This document shows, one piece after another, positions 52,789 through 60,891 of a stretch of DNA of 64,000 bases. The stretch's first letter is position 1, and every line of letters begins with the position of its first letter. The stretch spans positions 310,001 through 374,000 of the forward strand of contig NZ_JADJNN010000003.1 of the NCBI RefSeq assembly GCF_016714285.1, in the 5' to 3' direction. Source of the stretch: Nannocystis sp. Lineage in GTDB: Bacteria > Myxococcota_A > Polyangia > Nannocystales > Nannocystaceae. Made by a program: the position numbers and the translations under genes. The notes beneath the pieces were generated by a model. The model did no database searches and was not told the origin of the DNA. It saw nothing but the letters and a program-made list of their open reading frames with translations.

Positions 52789-53028
52789 TCAGGTGTCGTC
52801 GTCGTCGAGCACGGTCGCCTGTGCGCGCTCGATCGCTGCCACCAGCTCGGTCAGCGCCTCGTGGACCTCGGTGGACGCGGCAGGCAGACACAGCTCGGGG
52901 CGGCGCAGCAGGTCGAGCAGGCTCGTCCATCCGCCCACGAAGGCGGCCAGCTGCGGTGCGGAGAGGCCCTCCGTGCGCCCGAGGAGCAGCTGCTGGACCA
53001 CCAGGTGGAGGGGGATGGAAGCGGTCAC
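52789..53028 (-). CDS. Small hypothetical helical protein
   Basis: 79 residues from ATG 53028, entirely helical in character (L-V-V-Q-Q-L-L-L-G-R, A-F-V-G-G-W-T-S-L-L-D-L-L, A-L-T-E-L-V-A-A-I-E-R) and ending in D-D-D-D-T. No family recognised. It is divergent from the CysE-like gene across a 93-bp gap. The AT-rich palindrome lies downstream of its stop. Possibly a real small gene because of regular codon use, but unproved. Confidence 0.5.
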   Translation of the reverse strand: MTASIPLHLVVQQLLLGRTEGLSAPQLAAFVGGWTSLLDLLRRPELCLPAASTEVHEALTELVAAIERAQATVLDDDDT

Positions 53029-53121
53029 GCGTGGTCAGCTTATCGCGAGCGTGCCAGGCGGCCAAAAAACCCCGATCCCGGCCGATCCGGGCCGTCGGCC
53101 GGATGGTGGATCGCGCGGACG

Positions 53122-54030
53122 ATGTTCTATGGTTGGCCGGTGAACGAGCACGAGCGACGGCTGGCGTTGGTGGTCGAGGGCATCCTCGACTCGTACCGCG
53201 AGCACGGGAACATCAATCACCTCGACGGCAGCAACTTGCCGGCGCGCAGCGAGGTGTCGGAGCTGCTCGACGACCTCATCTCGGTGGTCTTTCCGGGCTA
53301 CTTCAACGGCGAGCAGCTCGACGAGCTGACCTCGCGTTACTTCGTGGGGGCCCGCTGCGCGCGCATCCTCCGGCGGATGGAGCAGGTGACGGGCCGGGCG
53401 CTCGCGGTCCACTGCGACGGGGCGGGCGACAGCGGTCCCAGCGCCCACGAGCACGCGCTCGAGCTGCTGCAGGCGATCCCGCAGATCCGCGAGCAGGTCG
53501 CGTCGGACGTGCAGGCGGCGCTCGCCGGCGACCCGGCGGCGTGCAGCGACGCGGAGATCATCATGAGCTACCCGGGGGTGGCCGCGATCGCGGTGCACCG
53601 GGTCGCCAATCACCTGTATCGCCGCCGCGTGCCGCTGCTGCCGCGGATGATGTCGGAGCTGGTTCACAGCCGGACGGGCATCGACATTCACCCGGGCGCG
53701 ACGATCGGCGCGAGCTTCTTCATCGACCACGGCACCGGCGTGGTGATCGGCGAGACCTGCAAGATCGGCCACCGCGTCAAGCTGTACCAGGGCGTCACCC
53801 TCGGCGCGCACTCGGTGAAGTCGCGCGAGCACCAGAGCGGTCAGCGTCACCCGACGATCGAGGATGACGTGACGGTCTACGCTGGCGCGACGATCCTCGG
53901 CGGGGACACGGTGATCGGGCGCGGCTCGACGATCGGCGGGAACGTGTGGCTCACGCGCAGCGTGCCGGCCGGGACCACGGTGGTGCTCGACACGCCGTCG
54001 CTGCGCTTCTTCAACCTCGGGGAGCGCTGA
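53122..54030 (+). CDS. Serine acetyltransferase-like protein (CysE/SAT family)
   Basis: 302 residues from ATG 53122 (GTG 53140 is a possible later start). The N-terminal 150 residues are helical. The left-handed beta-helix then reads G-I-D-I-H-P-G-A-T-I-G, F-I-D-H-G-T-G-V-V-I-G-E-T, I-G-H-R-V-K-L-Y-Q-G-V-T-L-G-A, and later I-E-D-D-V-T-V-Y-A-G-A-T-I-L-G-G. These are the SAT hexapeptide-repeat and active-site segments (H in D-H-G-T). The family transfers acetyl from acetyl-CoA to Ser, the first step of cysteine synthesis. The long helical head differs from E. coli CysE and resembles the subset acting without a cysteine-synthase partner nearby. Confidence 0.88.
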   Translation: MFYGWPVNEHERRLALVVEGILDSYREHGNINHLDGSNLPARSEVSELLDDLISVVFPGYFNGEQLDELTSRYFVGARCARILRRMEQVTGRALAVHCDGAGDSGPSAHEHALELLQAIPQIREQVASDVQAALAGDPAACSDAEIIMSYPGVAAIAVHRVANHLYRRRVPLLPRMMSELVHSRTGIDIHPGATIGASFFIDHGTGVVIGETCKIGHRVKLYQGVTLGAHSVKSREHQSGQRHPTIEDDVTVYAGATILGGDTVIGRGSTIGGNVWLTRSVPAGTTVVLDTPSLRFFNLGER

Positions 54031-54163
54031 GGGCTCAGCCCTCGTCGCGCGGCTGGCCGCGGACGCGCTGGCGGATCTTGCCCGAGAGCGCCTCGCTGAG
54101 GGCTCAGCCCTCGTCGCGCGGCTGGCCGCGGACGCGCTGGCGGATCTTGCCTGAGAGCGCCTC
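54026..54163. repeat. 69-bp tandem duplication over the exonuclease 3' end
   Basis: Two copies, period 69 bp, starting near 54026 and 54095. The copy at 54095 contains the true end of the exonuclease gene (stop at 54104-54106); the other copies its last about 20 codons, including the stop, into the space before the convergent CysE-like gene. Only about one base differs. The extra copy is non-coding. Confidence 0.92.
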
Positions 54164-54973
54164 GCGGATGATCAGCTTGGTGTCCTCCTCGAAGTTGCCG
54201 TCGAGGATCCACCGCATGTAGGTGCGCTCGGTCGGCTCGCTCGCGGCCCAGCGTAGCGACTTGCCCTTGAGCTTGCCGAAGTTGAACACCGGCTCGTTGT
54301 CTCGCCACGAGAAGCGGCGGCTGAGGTCGACGAAGCCGTTGTTCACGGCGTTCGAGACGTCGTGCAGGGCGTCGACCGCGAGCGAGAGCTCGCCGTAGCG
54401 GGCGAGCTGACCGGCGAAGACCTCGACCGTGGCGACGGTGTCGGCCTCGGCGCCGTGGGCGTTGTTGAATTCCTTGTCGCGATAGAAGCGCATCGCGGCG
54501 GTGAGGCTGCGCGGCTCCTTCTGGTGGTAGATGACCTGGGCGTCGATGATGCGGACGCCGCTCAGGTCGAACAGTTTGCCGCAGCGCATGAACTCGGTCT
54601 GCAGGACGCGGATGTCGAAGCGGCCGATGTTGAAGCCGGCGATGTCGCAGCCGGCGAGGAAGGCGAGCAGCTCGTCGGCGGCCTGGGCGAAGTGGGGCTC
54701 GTGGGCGACATCCTTGTTGTAGATGCCGTGGATCTCGCTGGCCTCGAGGGGGATGCGGACGCCGGGGTTGATCCGCCAGGTGCGCGGGGCGCCGAGGCCC
54801 TCGCTGGGCGAGATCTTGATCATCGAGATCTCGACGACGCGGTCGTTGGCCGGGTCGGTGCCCGTGGTCTCGGTGTCGAAGAAGATCAGCGGACGCTTGA
54901 GCCCGGCCACGAATTCCGCGAAGCGTGGGCCGAGTTCCTCGACGGACGGGAGGGGCATGCGTGGGCTCGACAT
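54104..54973 (-). CDS. DEDDh exonuclease (DNA polymerase III epsilon-like)
   Basis: 289 residues from ATG 54973. The exonuclease motifs are D-T-E-T-T-G (ExoI), F-N-I-G-R-F-D-I (ExoII) and N-A-H-G-A-E-A-D-T (ExoIII with the His of the DEDDh class), with H-G-I-Y-N between. The C-terminal 110 residues (W-R-D-N-E-P-V-F-N-F-G-K-L-K-G-K) resemble the 3'-end extension of exonuclease family proteins found beside DnaQ domains. It digests single-stranded DNA or RNA 3'-to-5'. Its 3' end is duplicated in the adjacent 69-bp repeat. Confidence 0.9.
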   Translation of the reverse strand: MSSPRMPLPSVEELGPRFAEFVAGLKRPLIFFDTETTGTDPANDRVVEISMIKISPSEGLGAPRTWRINPGVRIPLEASEIHGIYNKDVAHEPHFAQAADELLAFLAGCDIAGFNIGRFDIRVLQTEFMRCGKLFDLSGVRIIDAQVIYHQKEPRSLTAAMRFYRDKEFNNAHGAEADTVATVEVFAGQLARYGELSLAVDALHDVSNAVNNGFVDLSRRFSWRDNEPVFNFGKLKGKSLRWAASEPTERTYMRWILDGNFEEDTKLIIREALSGKIRQRVRGQPRDEG

Positions 54974-55058
54974 AAAGGCGCGTGGGTTATACCCGGCCTG
55001 GCCCGCCGACGGTACGCCTGGACGTGATCTGGTTCGGAGCAGGTGCGGCGAGGGGCGC

Positions 55059-56069
55059 TCACGGGTTTGCGACCACGTTGCCGCCGCCCGTGGTCGCCGC
55101 GCCGCCCGGGAGCGCCGCTCCGGGCTCGGCTGGCCGCTCCCGCAGCAGGCGCCTGGCCACCTCGGCGACCTGCGGGCTCCGGCGGTCGCGCGCGAGCCGC
55201 TCCAGATCTGGCAAGCGCCGCAGGCCCGCCGGGTCGATGCGCTCGAGCGCCAGCAACACCTGCAAGCGCACCTCGGCCCGCTCGTCGGTCAGCATGCGCA
55301 CGAGTCGGTCGCGGGCCGGGTTCTGCTGCGGGGTGCCGCGCGGTCCGGTGAGCTGACCGAGGGCCTGGACGGCGGCGGCTCGCATGTCCCAGTCCTCGTC
55401 GAAGGTCGCGGAGACCAGCTCGGTGAACAGGGCGGTGCCGTCGCGGGTGAAGCCGGCGGTGCGGGCCGCGGCGACGCGGACGCTGAGGTCCTCGTCGTGG
55501 AGGGCTAGGCGGAGGCCGCTGAGGTTGTGCGGCGGCGGGACGTAGCGGAGCACCTCGACGAGCTTCTTGCGTACGCGGGGTGAGGCGTCGACGGCGACGA
55601 GGGCGGCGGCCCCTTCTTGCCAGTCGCCGCCGGTGTTGGGGAGGGCGTCGACGAGGGCGAGGCGGACGGCGACGGGGTCGTTGCCGTTGAGGAGTCGCTG
55701 GAGCAGGACGGGCGCGGCGCGGGGGTCGGCGAGCTCGGGCTGGCTGAAGGAGAGCTCGTCGCCGACGCGGTGGTTGGGCTGGAGGGCGGCGAGCTTTTTG
55801 TAGAGCGCGGGGTCGCGGAATTGCAGATCGGCGATGGCGATCGCCGTGCGGGCGCTCCAGGCGAGCTTGGGGCCGCGGGGCGCGGGGGGCTTCGCGGTGG
55901 GGGGGTCGTTCGGGTCGTCGAGCAGGGCGACGTGGCGACGCGGGCCGCTGGTTCGCGACGGTGGCGGGGTCAGGGTGCGAGGTTGCGGCGGAGGCACGGG
56001 CGCCTCGCGCAAGTCGCAGGCGAGCGACGCGAGCAGCAGCGGCAGGAGCAGCGCACACGGTCGATGCAT
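55059..56069 (-). CDS. HEAT-repeat lipoprotein
   Basis: 336 residues from ATG 56069. Lipobox L-A-S-L-A-C. A Pro-rich linker with R-R-H-V-A-L-L-D-D then helical repeats: R-L-A-L-V-D-A-L-P-N-T, K-K-L-V-E-V-L-R-Y-V, A-A-A-R-T-A-G-F-T-R-D, M-R-A-A-A-V-Q-A-L-G-Q-L, L-Q-V-L-L-A-L-E-R-I. These are HEAT (PBS-lyase-like) repeats, protein-binding scaffolds. The tail G-G-A-A-T-T-G-G-G is flexible. Likely an adaptor in the periplasm or on the outer membrane. Upstream gap of 249 bp contains nothing obvious. Confidence 0.78.
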   Translation of the reverse strand: MHRPCALLLPLLLASLACDLREAPVPPPQPRTLTPPPSRTSGPRRHVALLDDPNDPPTAKPPAPRGPKLAWSARTAIAIADLQFRDPALYKKLAALQPNHRVGDELSFSQPELADPRAAPVLLQRLLNGNDPVAVRLALVDALPNTGGDWQEGAAALVAVDASPRVRKKLVEVLRYVPPPHNLSGLRLALHDEDLSVRVAAARTAGFTRDGTALFTELVSATFDEDWDMRAAAVQALGQLTGPRGTPQQNPARDRLVRMLTDERAEVRLQVLLALERIDPAGLRRLPDLERLARDRRSPQVAEVARRLLRERPAEPGAALPGGAATTGGGNVVANP

Positions 56070-56318
56070 CGCGGGCGGACAGGTTCGCAGAAGCGGCGCG
56101 AGCAATGCAACGCGCGGCCGCGTCGCGCCGCGCATGAGCTCACTTGTGCACATTGTGGCGCGCGCTCCGGCGGGCGCGTTTGGAGCACGCGTGGGCAGCA
56201 GCGGCGATGCTGCACGCGGTGCGCGGGGACCTCGCGAGGCGGCGTCTTCGCGCGGTGGCTCGCGGTCGCGGGCCCCGGTACACGGCGCTGCGGCGCTGTC
56301 TCGCGGTGTGAGGAGGCT

Positions 56319-57725
56319 TCAGCTCGGCGGGTTGACCTGCAGGTTGAGGCCGGCGCCGGTCATGTCGGAGTAGGTGTAGGGGTTGATCAGGCCGCCGACG
56401 GTGAGCTGGACCTGGTAGGTCTCCGGGTCGACCTTGAAGGCCAGGTTGGCGCTCATGTCGACGACCCAGACGTAGCCGTCGACGTCGATGCTGACGCCCC
56501 AGGGGCTGCCGCAGCCGGGCAGCGGGATGCTCGGGTTGATGTATGTGCGGGTCTTGGCGTCGACGTGGACCAGGCGGCAGGGGTCGCTGCCGGCGCCCCA
56601 GATGTTGCCGTCGCGGTCGGCCATCACGCCGTTGACGCGCGAACCGGCGGCGTTGCCGATGTCGAACCACTGGCCCATCTGCATGTCGTAGACGTACATG
56701 TTGCCGCCGATGCAGCCGCCGTTCCAGATGTTGCCGTCGGCGTCGAGGGTCATGCCGTACTTGCAGCCGCCGGGGATGCCGTAGTCGGTGATCTGCAGGG
56801 TCTTGGCGTCGATCTTCACGGCCGGGCCCTGGTTGAGTCCGGTGGCGAAGAAGTCGCCGGCGGCGTTGACAGCACCGCCGTAGGGGGCGAAGCCGTCGCC
56901 GTTTTGCCAGGGGTAGGTGACCTCGTCGAGGGTGGCGCCGGTGGCCCCGTCGACGCGCATGAAGTGGGCGGTGAAGTTGGCATCCATCCACCCGAACCAC
57001 AGGCGCGGGGTCGGGACGATGCAGGTGTCGGGGTCGGCCTTGACGCCCTCCCACGCGGTCGCGCGCGGGCCGTAGGTGTAGCTCGGGGAGGGGATCGGCT
57101 TGAACCACAGGACGCACTCGTCGGTGCCCTTGGGCAGCACATCGTTGGGACCGGTGGAGGTGGTGATCATGCCGTCGCCGTTGGTGTCGACGCAGTGCTC
57201 CTTGACGGCGGCGATCTTGGTGACGCCGCCGGGGTCGCGGGCCGAGACGGCGACGTCGCCCTGGAGGTTGACCGAGGTGCGCGAGGGGCTGGCGCCCTCG
57301 ACGTAGTAGCGGCCCTCCTCGATGCCGGTCTTCGTGTTGATCTTGCTGACGGTGCCCTGGCCGCTGTTGGCGATCCAGATGTAGCTAAACATCGTGTCGG
57401 GCTCGCCGCCCGAGTCGCCGCAGCCGGGCGTGCCGGCGTCGGGCTGGACGCCGAGGTCGAACTTGGGGCCGCCGGTGTCGGCCGCGCTGGTCGGGCTGCT
57501 GGTGACGCCGTCGGAGACGGCACCTGTCCCCGAGGACAGGCCATCGCTGCCGCTCTGGGTCGGGTCGGTGGTCGGGAGGTTGTCGGTGGCGCTGGCGCTG
57601 GCGCTGATCGATCCAGCGGTCGGGCCGGCGCTCGTGGCATCGCCGGTCGAGTGGCTGCTGCTGTCGTCGCCGCAGGCGGTGAGGGCGAGGAGGGGGAGGA
57701 CGGCGGCGAGGCGCGTGCAGGACAT
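56319..57725 (-). CDS. Beta-propeller (NHL/Vgb-like) lipoprotein
   Basis: 468 residues from ATG 57725. Lipobox A-L-T-A-C, Ser/Thr linker to about residue 90. Six or so blades follow, each with a pattern close to D-x-D-G-x-x-W: A-D-R-D-G-N-I-W-G-A-G, V-D-V-D-G-Y-V-W-V-V-D, L-D-A-D-G-N-I-W-N-G-G. A D-T-N-G-D-G-M-I-T-T loop resembles an EF-hand or dockerin calcium site. Proteins of this kind bind sugars, proteins or act as virginiamycin-B-lyase-like lyases; no catalytic His is certain. A dispersed palindrome is in the linker. Confidence 0.78.
   Translation of the reverse strand: MSCTRLAAVLPLLALTACGDDSSSHSTGDATSAGPTAGSISASASATDNLPTTDPTQSGSDGLSSGTGAVSDGVTSSPTSAADTGGPKFDLGVQPDAGTPGCGDSGGEPDTMFSYIWIANSGQGTVSKINTKTGIEEGRYYVEGASPSRTSVNLQGDVAVSARDPGGVTKIAAVKEHCVDTNGDGMITTSTGPNDVLPKGTDECVLWFKPIPSPSYTYGPRATAWEGVKADPDTCIVPTPRLWFGWMDANFTAHFMRVDGATGATLDEVTYPWQNGDGFAPYGGAVNAAGDFFATGLNQGPAVKIDAKTLQITDYGIPGGCKYGMTLDADGNIWNGGCIGGNMYVYDMQMGQWFDIGNAAGSRVNGVMADRDGNIWGAGSDPCRLVHVDAKTRTYINPSIPLPGCGSPWGVSIDVDGYVWVVDMSANLAFKVDPETYQVQLTVGGLINPYTYSDMTGAGLNLQVNPPS
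57523..57540. repeat. Dispersed palindrome copy in coding sequence
   Basis: cctgtccccgaggacagg, in the lipoprotein linker, translated L-S-S-G-T-G on the minus strand. Confidence 0.65.
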
Positions 57726-57821
57726 GCTCGCAGTGCACACCCGTTCGCGCGGGGTTGCAAGAATGCCGGGGGCGTGGATCTGATGATGTGGTCGGCTGGC
57801 CTCGGTTGCGTCAGGCGTGCG

Positions 57822-58892
57822 TCAGGCCTGCGTCAGGTCGCAGTCGGCGAGGAAGGCGTCGAGCTCGGCGGGGGTGGTTGCGAAGCTGCACATCAGGCGC
57901 GCGCGGGGGCCCAGGGGGGTGTTGAAGGGGTAGTAGCTGTGGCCGCGGGCGCGCAGGTGGGCGTCGAGGGCGGGCGGGAGCTCGGCGAACACGGCGTTGG
58001 CCTCGCGCGGGAAGCTGGGGGGCAGGCCTCGGGAAGCCAGGCCGGCGGCGAGCCGCTGCGCCATGGCGTTGGCGTGGACGGCGTGGCGCAGCCAGGCGTG
58101 GTCCGCGAGGGCGTGGGCGAAGGGGCCGGTGACGAAGCGGTGTTTGCTGAGCAGGTGGCCGGTCGACTTGCGCAGGAAGGGCAGGCGCTCGGCCGCGCGG
58201 GCGGCGGCGGCGGAGACCTGCGGGAACAGGAGGATCGCCTCGCCGTAGGCGAGGCCGGCCTTGGTGCCGCCGAGCGAGAGGGCGTCGATGCCGGCGTCGA
58301 CGCTGAGGGCGCGACAGGCGGCGGCGGGGTCGAGCTCGCTGGTGGCGACGAGGTGGGCGACGGCGTTGGCGAAGCGGGCGCCGTCGATGTGGACGCGGTA
58401 GTCGTGGGCGTGGGCGAGGCTGGCGAGGGCGGCGAGCTGGGCGGGGCTGTAGAGGGTGCCGAACTCGGTGGTGTTGGTGAGGGTGAGGACGCCCGGGGTC
58501 GGGTGGTGGACGCCGCCGGGGCGGGCGAGCACGGGCTCGAGGTCGTCGGGGGCGATGCGGGTGGGGTCGTGGCGCGGGGAGATCGGCGTCGAGCGGCACA
58601 GGGTGATGCGCTCGGGGGCGGTCGACTCGTCCTCGTACCAGTGGCTCTCGCGGTGGCAGAGGACGCGCTGCCAGGGCTCGCTGAGCGCGGCGATGGCGAG
58701 GGTGTTGGCCGCGGTGCCGGTGGCGACGAAGAAGACCTCGGTGGCGGCGCCGAAGAGGGCGCGGAGGGCCGCGACGGCGCGGGCGGTGAAGGGGTCGTCG
58801 CCGTAGCCGATGGCGTCGCCCTCGGCGGCGGCGAGCAGGCCGGCGCGGGCCTCGGGGATGAGGCCCGCGTTGTTGTCGCTGCGAAGGTTCAT
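57822..58892 (-). CDS. Low-specificity threonine aldolase-like PLP enzyme
   Basis: 356 residues from ATG 58892 (M-N-L-R-S-D-N-N-A). Aminotransferase-fold PLP enzyme: A-T-G-T-A-A-N-T-L, V-H-I-D-G-A-R-F-A-N-A (Asp holding the PLP ring nitrogen), and S-L-G-G-T-K-A-G-L with the Schiff-base Lys. These match low-specificity L-threonine aldolase (LtaE), which splits Thr and allo-Thr to glycine and acetaldehyde. All key residues are present. It is followed closely (4 nt) by a methyltransferase gene on the same strand. Confidence 0.9.
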   Translation of the reverse strand: MNLRSDNNAGLIPEARAGLLAAAEGDAIGYGDDPFTARAVAALRALFGAATEVFFVATGTAANTLAIAALSEPWQRVLCHRESHWYEDESTAPERITLCRSTPISPRHDPTRIAPDDLEPVLARPGGVHHPTPGVLTLTNTTEFGTLYSPAQLAALASLAHAHDYRVHIDGARFANAVAHLVATSELDPAAACRALSVDAGIDALSLGGTKAGLAYGEAILLFPQVSAAAARAAERLPFLRKSTGHLLSKHRFVTGPFAHALADHAWLRHAVHANAMAQRLAAGLASRGLPPSFPREANAVFAELPPALDAHLRARGHSYYPFNTPLGPRARLMCSFATTPAELDAFLADCDLTQA

Positions 58893-58896
58893 GCGA

Positions 58897-59730
58897 TCAC
58901 CACGCGACCACGTAGGCCAGCCAGATCTCCTGGTTCTGTTCGCGGTCGATCTCGACGTGGCGGGCCTCGCCGGCCTCGTCGCTGTACTCCCAGAAGATGC
59001 GCACGCCGGTGAAGCCGGCCTCGGCGAGGCAGTCGCGCAGCTCGGGCATGGTCCACAGGCGCCAGCGGTAGGCGAAGGCCGGCTCGATGCGCGAGCCGTC
59101 CGGGAAGGCGAAGCTGATCGAGCAGCGGGCGCTGTGGTCGAGCGGGTTGAAGTCCTGCTGCGACCAGATGTACGTGAAGTCCTGGCAGCCGCGCTCCTCC
59201 GAGAAGTCGATCACGGCCTCGGTGCCGCCGATGCAGTCGAGCAGGAACAGGCCGCCGGGCAGCAGGCTGCGGCGGGCGCCGCGGAGGTAGGCGAGCAGCT
59301 GGTGGCGCGCGAGCAGGAGGTTGTAGCTGAAGTTGAGGGCGCAGACGATGTCGGCGCGGTGGGGCCTGTCCTCGAGGACATCTCCGTGGACGAGCGCGAC
59401 GCGGCGGGCGAGGGCGGGGCCGCGGAGCTCGAGGTTGTGACGCTGCCCCCAGGCCAGCGCCTCGGCGTCGAGGTCGACCCCGATCGCGCGGTTGTGCGGC
59501 GAGCGCTGGGCCCAGGTGGCGGCCATGAGGGCGGTGCCACAGAAGTCCTCCTTGAGCACGCGCGGCTCTCGCTTGCGCATGCCGCGATAGACCTTGCGGA
59601 TGAAGTCGATGTGGGCGACGGGGGCGTTGACCGCCTGTTGATAGAGCGCGTGGCGGTCGGCCTGTTCGGCGAGTGAGGGTGGCTCGGCGAGGGTCTCGTG
59701 GCGGACCTGGGTGGCGCTGCGGCGAGCCAT
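58897..59730 (-). CDS. SAM-dependent class I methyltransferase
   Basis: 277 residues from ATG 59730 (GTG 59751 is the longer option). Rossmann-like SAM binding: K-E-D-F-C-G-T-A-L (motif I position), I-G-V-D-L-D-A-E-A-L (acidic motif), L-V-H-G-D-V-L-E-D and I-V-C-A-L-N-F-S. The C-terminal half reads E-R-G-C-Q-D-F, A-Y-R-W-R-L-W-T-M and ends W-L-A-Y-V-V-A-W. The exact target (small molecule or protein) is unknown. It lies upstream of the threonine aldolase with a four-nucleotide gap, so they form an operon. A palindrome copy lies in the central strand. Confidence 0.85.
   Translation of the reverse strand: MARRSATQVRHETLAEPPSLAEQADRHALYQQAVNAPVAHIDFIRKVYRGMRKREPRVLKEDFCGTALMAATWAQRSPHNRAIGVDLDAEALAWGQRHNLELRGPALARRVALVHGDVLEDRPHRADIVCALNFSYNLLLARHQLLAYLRGARRSLLPGGLFLLDCIGGTEAVIDFSEERGCQDFTYIWSQQDFNPLDHSARCSISFAFPDGSRIEPAFAYRWRLWTMPELRDCLAEAGFTGVRIFWEYSDEAGEARHVEIDREQNQEIWLAYVVAW
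59365..59382. repeat. Dispersed palindrome copy in coding sequence
   Basis: cctgtcctcgaggacatc, reading D-V-L-E-D-R inside the SAM methyltransferase. Confidence 0.6.
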
Positions 59731-59811
59731 GCGGCGAGCGGACGCTAACACAGGCAGGGGCGCGGGCGGTGAGCTTGTGAGGGGGAGAGGGGCTTGCTAG
59801 GGTGGTCGGCG

Positions 59812-60747
59812 ATGTCGGGGCTGGGTGTGCTCGTGGCGACGATGACGGTGGCGCTGCCGCTGAGCACGGGCGTGCCGACGCAGCCGGTGCCGATCGTCGG
59901 CGGCGAGGCGGCGGAGGGCTTCGAGTGGGCCAGCGTGGTCGCGGTGCTGACCCCGGACCCGGACGACAAGACCTTCGGTCACCTGTGCAGCGGGACCCTG
60001 GTCGCGCCGCGGATCGTGCTGACGGCGGCGCACTGCATCCCGCCCAATGCCGACGCGAGCAAGATCGAGGTGTACTTCGGCACCCAGATGACGAGCCACC
60101 AGCGGGCCACGGGCAAGCGCTTCGGCCTCCACCCGGACGCGTGCGTCGACGAGTGCGAGCCGGAGGCGATGGACTTCGCGTTCGTGGAGATCGCCCAGGA
60201 CGTGGCCGGGGTGAAGTTCATCCCGCCGCTGACGAGCCAGGCGGACTGGGACTTTGCGATGGTGCGCCAGCAGCCGATCACGCTCGTCGGCTTCGGGGCG
60301 GTGCGCGACGACGAGGTGAAGGGCGCGGCGCCGCTGCGAGAGGACGAGCGGGGCTACAAGCGCAGCGTGGTGACGATCATCGACAAGTTCACCGCGCACG
60401 GGGAGGAGGTGATCGCCGGCAGCCCGGGGAAGGACACCTGCGGCGGGGACTCGGGCGGGCCAGCGTTCGTGCAGGTCGAGGACGGCAGCTGGCGGCAGGT
60501 CGGGGTGACCTCGCGCGGGGTAAGGCCCTGCGGTTCGGGGTACGGGTACTACGGCGTGCCGTACTTCGCGCTGACGTGGTTGCGCGAGGAGACGGGGGTC
60601 GATCTGCTGCCAGAGGGGTGCAAGGACGGGGACTGTCTCGATACGGTGAGCGAGGACGGGGGCTGCGGGTGTCGCGAGGGTGGGGCGCGGGGCGGTGGGT
60701 CTTGGTTGCTGGCGCTTGGGTTGTTGTGGCGACGGCGGCGGAGCTGA
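59812..60747 (+). CDS. Trypsin-like serine protease with MYXO-CTERM-like tail
   Basis: 311 residues from ATG 59812. A hydrophobic signal peptide leads to P-I-V-G-G-E-A-A (activation-site-like N terminus). The triad is visible: His in L-T-A-A-H-C, Asp most likely in A-M-D-F-A-F-V-E-I, Ser in C-G-G-D-S-G-G-P. Cys pairs suggest disulfides. The last 30 residues are C-G-C-R-E-G-G, a Leu-rich span (L-L-A-L-G-L-L-W) and R-R-R-R, the MYXO-CTERM sorting pattern (Cys, membrane segment, Arg cluster), implying processing and surface anchoring. Probably a digestive or processing protease of predation. Three palindromes follow. Confidence 0.88.
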   Translation: MSGLGVLVATMTVALPLSTGVPTQPVPIVGGEAAEGFEWASVVAVLTPDPDDKTFGHLCSGTLVAPRIVLTAAHCIPPNADASKIEVYFGTQMTSHQRATGKRFGLHPDACVDECEPEAMDFAFVEIAQDVAGVKFIPPLTSQADWDFAMVRQQPITLVGFGAVRDDEVKGAAPLREDERGYKRSVVTIIDKFTAHGEEVIAGSPGKDTCGGDSGGPAFVQVEDGSWRQVGVTSRGVRPCGSGYGYYGVPYFALTWLREETGVDLLPEGCKDGDCLDTVSEDGGCGCREGGARGGGSWLLALGLLWRRRRS

Positions 60748-60751
60748 GAAT

Positions 60752-60769
60752 CTGTCCTTCTGGACAGGT
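60752..60769. repeat. Dispersed palindrome copy
   Basis: ctgtccttctggacaggt. First of three copies in the gap between convergent protease genes. Confidence 0.75.
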
Positions 60770-60817
60770 CAGCCTGGCGCCACGTTGAGCCCGACTGCCG
60801 TGGTGGAGGCCGATGAG

Positions 60818-60835
60818 CTGTCCTTCGGGACAGGT
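60818..60835. repeat. Dispersed palindrome copy
   Basis: ctgtccttcgggacaggt, second of the group of three. Confidence 0.75.
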
Positions 60836-60873
60836 GTGGTCCGCATGGCGATTGCCTGGGCTGAGCTGATGAG

Positions 60874-60891
60874 GTGTCCCTTGGGACAGAT
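60874..60891. repeat. Dispersed palindrome copy at a gene end
   Basis: gtgtcccttgggacagat with further bases, immediately before and touching the M28 gene stop (60891-60893). Confidence 0.7.

Noticed and set aside
55617..59012. Plus-strand open frame over the HEAT and propeller genes
   Set aside because: Antisense to well-supported minus-strand genes and made of low-complexity Gly/Val/Glu, with no motifs.
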